DNA from: Methanobacteriota archaeon | GTDB lineage: Archaea > Thermoplasmatota > Poseidoniia > Poseidoniales > Poseidoniaceae | NCBI GenBank assembly: GCA_002725275.1 | Contig: PBOE01000006.1 | Coordinates: forward strand, 10,717-18,116 | Direction: 5' to 3' | Length of the DNA: 7,400 nt | Part shown: piece by piece, positions 5,028-7,400 of the stretch | How the letters are laid out: each line of letters starts with the position of its first letter | Numbering within the stretch: position 1 is the first letter of the stretch | Translations under genes and position numbers: made by a program | The notes under the pieces: model-generated | What the model was told of the DNA's origin: nothing | Seen by the model: only the letters and a program-made list of their open reading frames with translations | The model's database searches: none

Positions 5028-6107
5028 GGCTTGAACGGCGGCCACCACGCGTTCCACCTCGTCATCGGTCATTTGGTGATGAACGGGGATGGCCACGAGC
5101 CGGTGGGTCACGTCATCGGTCACCGGAAGGTCGGCGTTGAACTGGGGATGATCGGCGTAAACTTGCTGCCGGTGAATGGGGGTGGCGTAGTAAATGCGAG
5201 AGTCAATGTTGGCTTCCTCAAGCGCAGCACGCAGACCGGCGGGGTCCTCGGCCAGCAGACAGTACTGGTGCCAGGCGTGTTGTGTTCCGGGGCGCACAAC
5301 GGGCACCACGAGGCCCTCAAGGCCCTCGAATGCGGTTCGGTAGCGCTCGGCAATGGCCCGGCGGCGAACCAGCCAGTCGTCAAGGCGTTTGAGTTGGATG
5401 CGCCCGATGGCGGCGGAAACTTCGGACATGCGAAGGTTCGAGCCCACTTCGTGCGATTCGAGCCGTGCGTCGCGCCCGTGGTTCACCAGCGCATCCATTC
5501 TGGCAGCCAAATCCTCTCGGCGGGTTGTCATCATGCCGCCCTCGCCCCCGACGGCGAGGTTCTTGGAAGGGAAAAACGAGAAACAGGCGACGTCACCCAC
5601 GCCTCCGGCCTTGACCCCCGCCGCCGACACCGCTCCGTGGGCTTGTGCGGCGTCTTCGATGTAAGCGATGTTGTGCTCCTTGCACCAGTCGACCAGTCGG
5701 TCGTCACACATTTGCCCGTAGAGGTGGACGGCAATGACGGCTTTGGTGTTGGGCGTTCGTGCCGCCTCAAGTCCGGCGAGGTCAATGCACCAGTGGTCAG
5801 GTTCCACGTCGACAAAGACGGGCGTAGCGCCGGCCAGCGACACGCAGGTCGCCGTGGCGATGTAGGTCATGGAAGGGACGAGCACTTCGTCGCCTGGGCC
5901 GATGTCCAACAGACGCAAGGCTGCCCACAAGGCCACGGAACCGCTCTGGCAAGGCGTACCTTGGACGGCGTCGCTGTAGGCAGAAAATTCCCTTCCGAAC
6001 GCTTTGCCTTGAGGGCCTTTGACCCAGTGCAGGGAATCCAACGTGGCCACGGCGGCTGACCGCATCTCATCGTCCCATGACGGGCGCGCCATTGGAATGC
6101 GTTCCAT
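5013..6107 (-). CDS. DegT/DnrJ/EryC1-family PLP-dependent sugar aminotransferase
   Basis: A 364-aa product, the usual size for this fold-type I family. Members transfer an amino group, normally from glutamate, to a keto sugar carried on a nucleotide. The amino sugar then goes into surface glycans or glycoproteins. The N-terminal IPMARPSW is the typical opening and supports ATG 6107. GDEVLVPSMTYIATA (72-86) and GATPVFVDVEP (93-103) are family blocks. Asp152 in IEDAAQAHGA contacts the PLP ring nitrogen. Lys182 in FSFFPSKNLAVGGEGG forms the internal aldimine. NLRMSEVSAAIG (224-235) is also conserved. Substrate and product (for example perosamine-like or bacillosamine-like sugars) cannot be decided without neighbours; no other glycan gene is visible here. 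An in-frame TAA at 6132-6134 bars any longer start. The gene is divergent from the HerA-like ATPase gene and converges on the CYTH gene with a 15-bp overlap. Confidence 0.93.
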   Translation of the reverse strand: MERIPMARPSWDDEMRSAAVATLDSLHWVKGPQGKAFGREFSAYSDAVQGTPCQSGSVALWAALRLLDIGPGDEVLVPSMTYIATATCVSLAGATPVFVDVEPDHWCIDLAGLEAARTPNTKAVIAVHLYGQMCDDRLVDWCKEHNIAYIEDAAQAHGAVSAAGVKAGGVGDVACFSFFPSKNLAVGGEGGMMTTRREDLAARMDALVNHGRDARLESHEVGSNLRMSEVSAAIGRIQLKRLDDWLVRRRAIAERYRTAFEGLEGLVVPVVRPGTQHAWHQYCLLAEDPAGLRAALEEANIDSRIYYATPIHRQQVYADHPQFNADLPVTDDVTHRLVAIPVHHQMTDDEVERVVAAVQASVVS

Positions 6108-6198
6108 GCTTCGGCGTGCTTCTTCTCCTCCTTAGGTGTGCGTTTTCACCACCCTCCTCATCGCGCCTTTGAAGACCCCCTCCAATGTTCGGCCGCTC
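6108..6198. promoter_or_regulatory. Divergent intergenic region between the aminotransferase and HerA-like genes
   Basis: This 91-bp spacer must carry two outward promoters. It is GC-rich with no clear TATA box. On the aminotransferase strand it contains several purine-rich tracts (6122-6133, 6150-6160, 6174-6183). A GGTG/CACC pair around 6135-6153 is too short to call a hairpin. Confidence 0.35.
6122..6133 (-). promoter_or_regulatory. Shine-Dalgarno-like purine tract upstream of the aminotransferase gene
   Basis: The minus strand reads AAGGAGGAGAAG. The GGAGG core ends 19 nt before ATG 6107, much farther than the usual 5-10 nt. No nearer ATG, GTG or TTG follows at a good distance in frame. 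Either the site is used at long spacing or it is only a purine-rich leader. Confidence 0.3.
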
Positions 6199-7400
6199 AT
6201 GGTGTCACCCGACGACGAGGTTACGGCGCCATCCAACGACGGCGGCTCGTCCGACCCGGCGGTCGGTGACCTCATCGGCGACTTGTTCAACGACAACGCA
6301 CCGGCTGTCGCTGATTCAGTGGCGGGGCGTGCCTCAACCTCGAAGCGCCAGTACAAGCCGAAAGGCCTGTTTCTGGGCACACGCCGGGACACGGGCGATG
6401 TGATTGACATTGCGCCGCAAGTGCTCGCACGCCACGGTGCCATGCTTGGTTCGACCGGTTCTGGAAAGACGGTGATGGCCAAGGCGCTCATTGAAGAGGC
6501 GGCGCTGGCCGGTATTCCCTCACTGATCATCGACCCGCAAGGCGATTTGGCACGGTTGGCGCTCGGGATTGACCTTGATGAACTGGAGGAAAAAGACGGC
6601 ATCGTTGCCCGAGCCAAGCAATTGCTGGACCGCTGCGAAGTCCGTATTTGGACGCCGCTTCGAAGCAAGGGGTTGCCGTTGTGCATCGACCCGTTCCGCG
6701 CCCCGCCGGCCGATTTGGACCCGGAAGAAGCCATCACGGCGTGGGACATGGTGGCGGCCGGGTTTGCCAACCTGGCCGGCTTTGACGTGGAAAAAACACA
6801 GGGCAAGACGGTCAAACCCTTCCTTTACGAAATCCTGGTGGAAGGGACCCGTTGCGGGTTGAACGTCGGCGATTTCCAAGCCCTGGCACGGGTGGTCCGA
6901 GAACCGCATCAGGAATTCATTCGCCACCTTTACCCCGAGTCCTTTACCGAAGACGAGGAAGAACGGGTGGACCCCCCGACTTGGAACGAGGTGATGATGG
7001 AACACGGGTTGACGGACTTCGAGGAACGCCTCCCCAAAACCACGCGCAACGACCTCGCTCGCCGGCTTGCAGCGTTTTCCTCCGGCGTCAATCAGCTGCT
7101 CTTTTCCAACGGCGTGCCCATCGACATCGATGCGTTCGTCGAGCCTGCAGTCCCCGGAAAGATCCCGCTCAACATCGTCTACCTGAACACCATTCAAGAC
7201 GAAAACCAGAAGCAATATTTCGTTCAGGAACTCTCCCGCGAACTCTACGACTGGATGCTCACTCAACAGCCAGCCGATGGGGAGCTCAAACTGTTGTTTT
7301 TCATGGACGAAGTGGCTCCCTACCTCCCTCCACACCCTCGTAATCCGCCGGCGAAAGACCTGATCAAATTGATTTTCAAACAGGCGAGAAAGTACGGCGT
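6199..7400 (+). CDS. HerA/FtsK-superfamily ATPase (DUF87/DUF853-like), 3'-truncated by window edge
   Basis: The frame is open from ATG 6199 to the window end, about 400 codons with no stop. Residues 1-55 are acidic, low-complexity and probably disordered. A HerA-like core follows: KGLFLGTRRDTGDVIDI, a small beta domain entry (55-71); Walker A GSTGSGKT (84-91); LIIDPQGDLARLAL, the strand-2 motif of HerA-type ATPases; a helical insertion of about 200 residues; and Walker B LLFFMDE with Asp370 and Glu371. It ends in IFKQARKYG, which in relatives leads into the sensor or arginine-finger region. HerA ATPases form hexameric rings that pump DNA, in end resection with NurA, in conjugation or in plasmid and phage processes. 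No NurA or other nuclease gene is visible. There is no Shine-Dalgarno site, and GTG 6136 and TTG 6169 are weaker in-frame starts. The role could be chromosomal repair or an accessory DNA pump. Confidence 0.85.
   Translation, partial: MVSPDDEVTAPSNDGGSSDPAVGDLIGDLFNDNAPAVADSVAGRASTSKRQYKPKGLFLGTRRDTGDVIDIAPQVLARHGAMLGSTGSGKTVMAKALIEEAALAGIPSLIIDPQGDLARLALGIDLDELEEKDGIVARAKQLLDRCEVRIWTPLRSKGLPLCIDPFRAPPADLDPEEAITAWDMVAAGFANLAGFDVEKTQGKTVKPFLYEILVEGTRCGLNVGDFQALARVVREPHQEFIRHLYPESFTEDEEERVDPPTWNEVMMEHGLTDFEERLPKTTRNDLARRLAAFSSGVNQLLFSNGVPIDIDAFVEPAVPGKIPLNIVYLNTIQDENQKQYFVQELSRELYDWMLTQQPADGELKLLFFMDEVAPYLPPHPRNPPAKDLIKLIFKQARKYG

Noticed and set aside
5031..6059. 342-codon open frame antisense to the aminotransferase.
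   Set aside because: Codon-aligned shadow of the DegT-family gene. The protein is His/Gly/Val-rich with no family features.
6108..6134. Leader peptide or upstream start for the aminotransferase after the AAGGAGGAG tract.
   Set aside because: No ATG, GTG or TTG lies at a suitable distance behind the tract in the gene's frame, and TAA at 6132-6134 blocks an extension.
6520..7335. 271-codon minus-strand open frame opposite the HerA-like gene.
   Set aside because: The plus strand carries Walker A, Walker B and an unbroken HerA-like frame; the minus frame is its shadow.
5013..7400. Aminotransferase plus HerA-like ATPase as a defence or mobile-element module.
   Set aside because: The genes are divergent. 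The aminotransferase is an ordinary sugar-modifying enzyme, and no nuclease, integrase, toxin or modification gene is visible.

Overview
The window is GC-rich, gene-dense DNA with seven genes plus one small unknown one, two of them cut by the window edges. Three things point to a compact prokaryote, probably an archaeon. Genes that start a transcript lack clear Shine-Dalgarno sites, while genes inside an apparent operon have them. One gene is a HerA/FtsK-type ATPase. One gene is a eukaryote-type OMP decarboxylase. The lipoprotein S15 peptidase and the overall gene mix suggest a marine Thermoplasmatota lineage such as Marine Group II (Poseidoniales). This placement is inference from gene content; no rRNA or taxonomic marker is present.

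Layout: (1) 1-264 (+), the 3' part of a SemiSWEET/PQ-loop sugar transporter. (2) 258-1265 (-), a type II glutamine synthetase whose 3' end overlaps the transporter tail to tail by 7 bp. (3) About 1275-1498, a non-coding, locally AT-rich region. It holds the glnA promoter, a perfect 6-bp palindrome next to the glnA start, short direct repeats, and a hairpin plus T-tract that probably terminates the next gene. (4) 1499-3265 (-), a secreted, lipid-anchored S15/CocE-family serine peptidase. (5) 3362-5027 (+), a tightly packed trio: OMP decarboxylase, a 97-residue one-TM protein of unknown function, and a CYTH-domain triphosphatase-like protein. (6) 5013-6107 (-), a DegT/DnrJ/EryC1 aminotransferase overlapping the CYTH gene by 15 bp at their 3' ends. 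(7) 6199-7400 (+), the 5' two-thirds or so of a HerA-like ATPase, running off the window.

Functionally this is mostly housekeeping and nutrient use: sugar import, ammonia assimilation, extracellular peptide or ester hydrolysis, UMP synthesis, phosphate metabolism and nucleotide-sugar amination. I see no CRISPR array, transposon, tRNA or rRNA, and no convincing new multi-gene system. The points most worth a second look are the OMP decarboxylase lacking the normally invariant phosphate-binding Arg, the palindrome at the glnA start, the GlnII-type enzyme in a likely archaeon, and the orphan membrane protein translationally coupled between pyrF and the CYTH gene.
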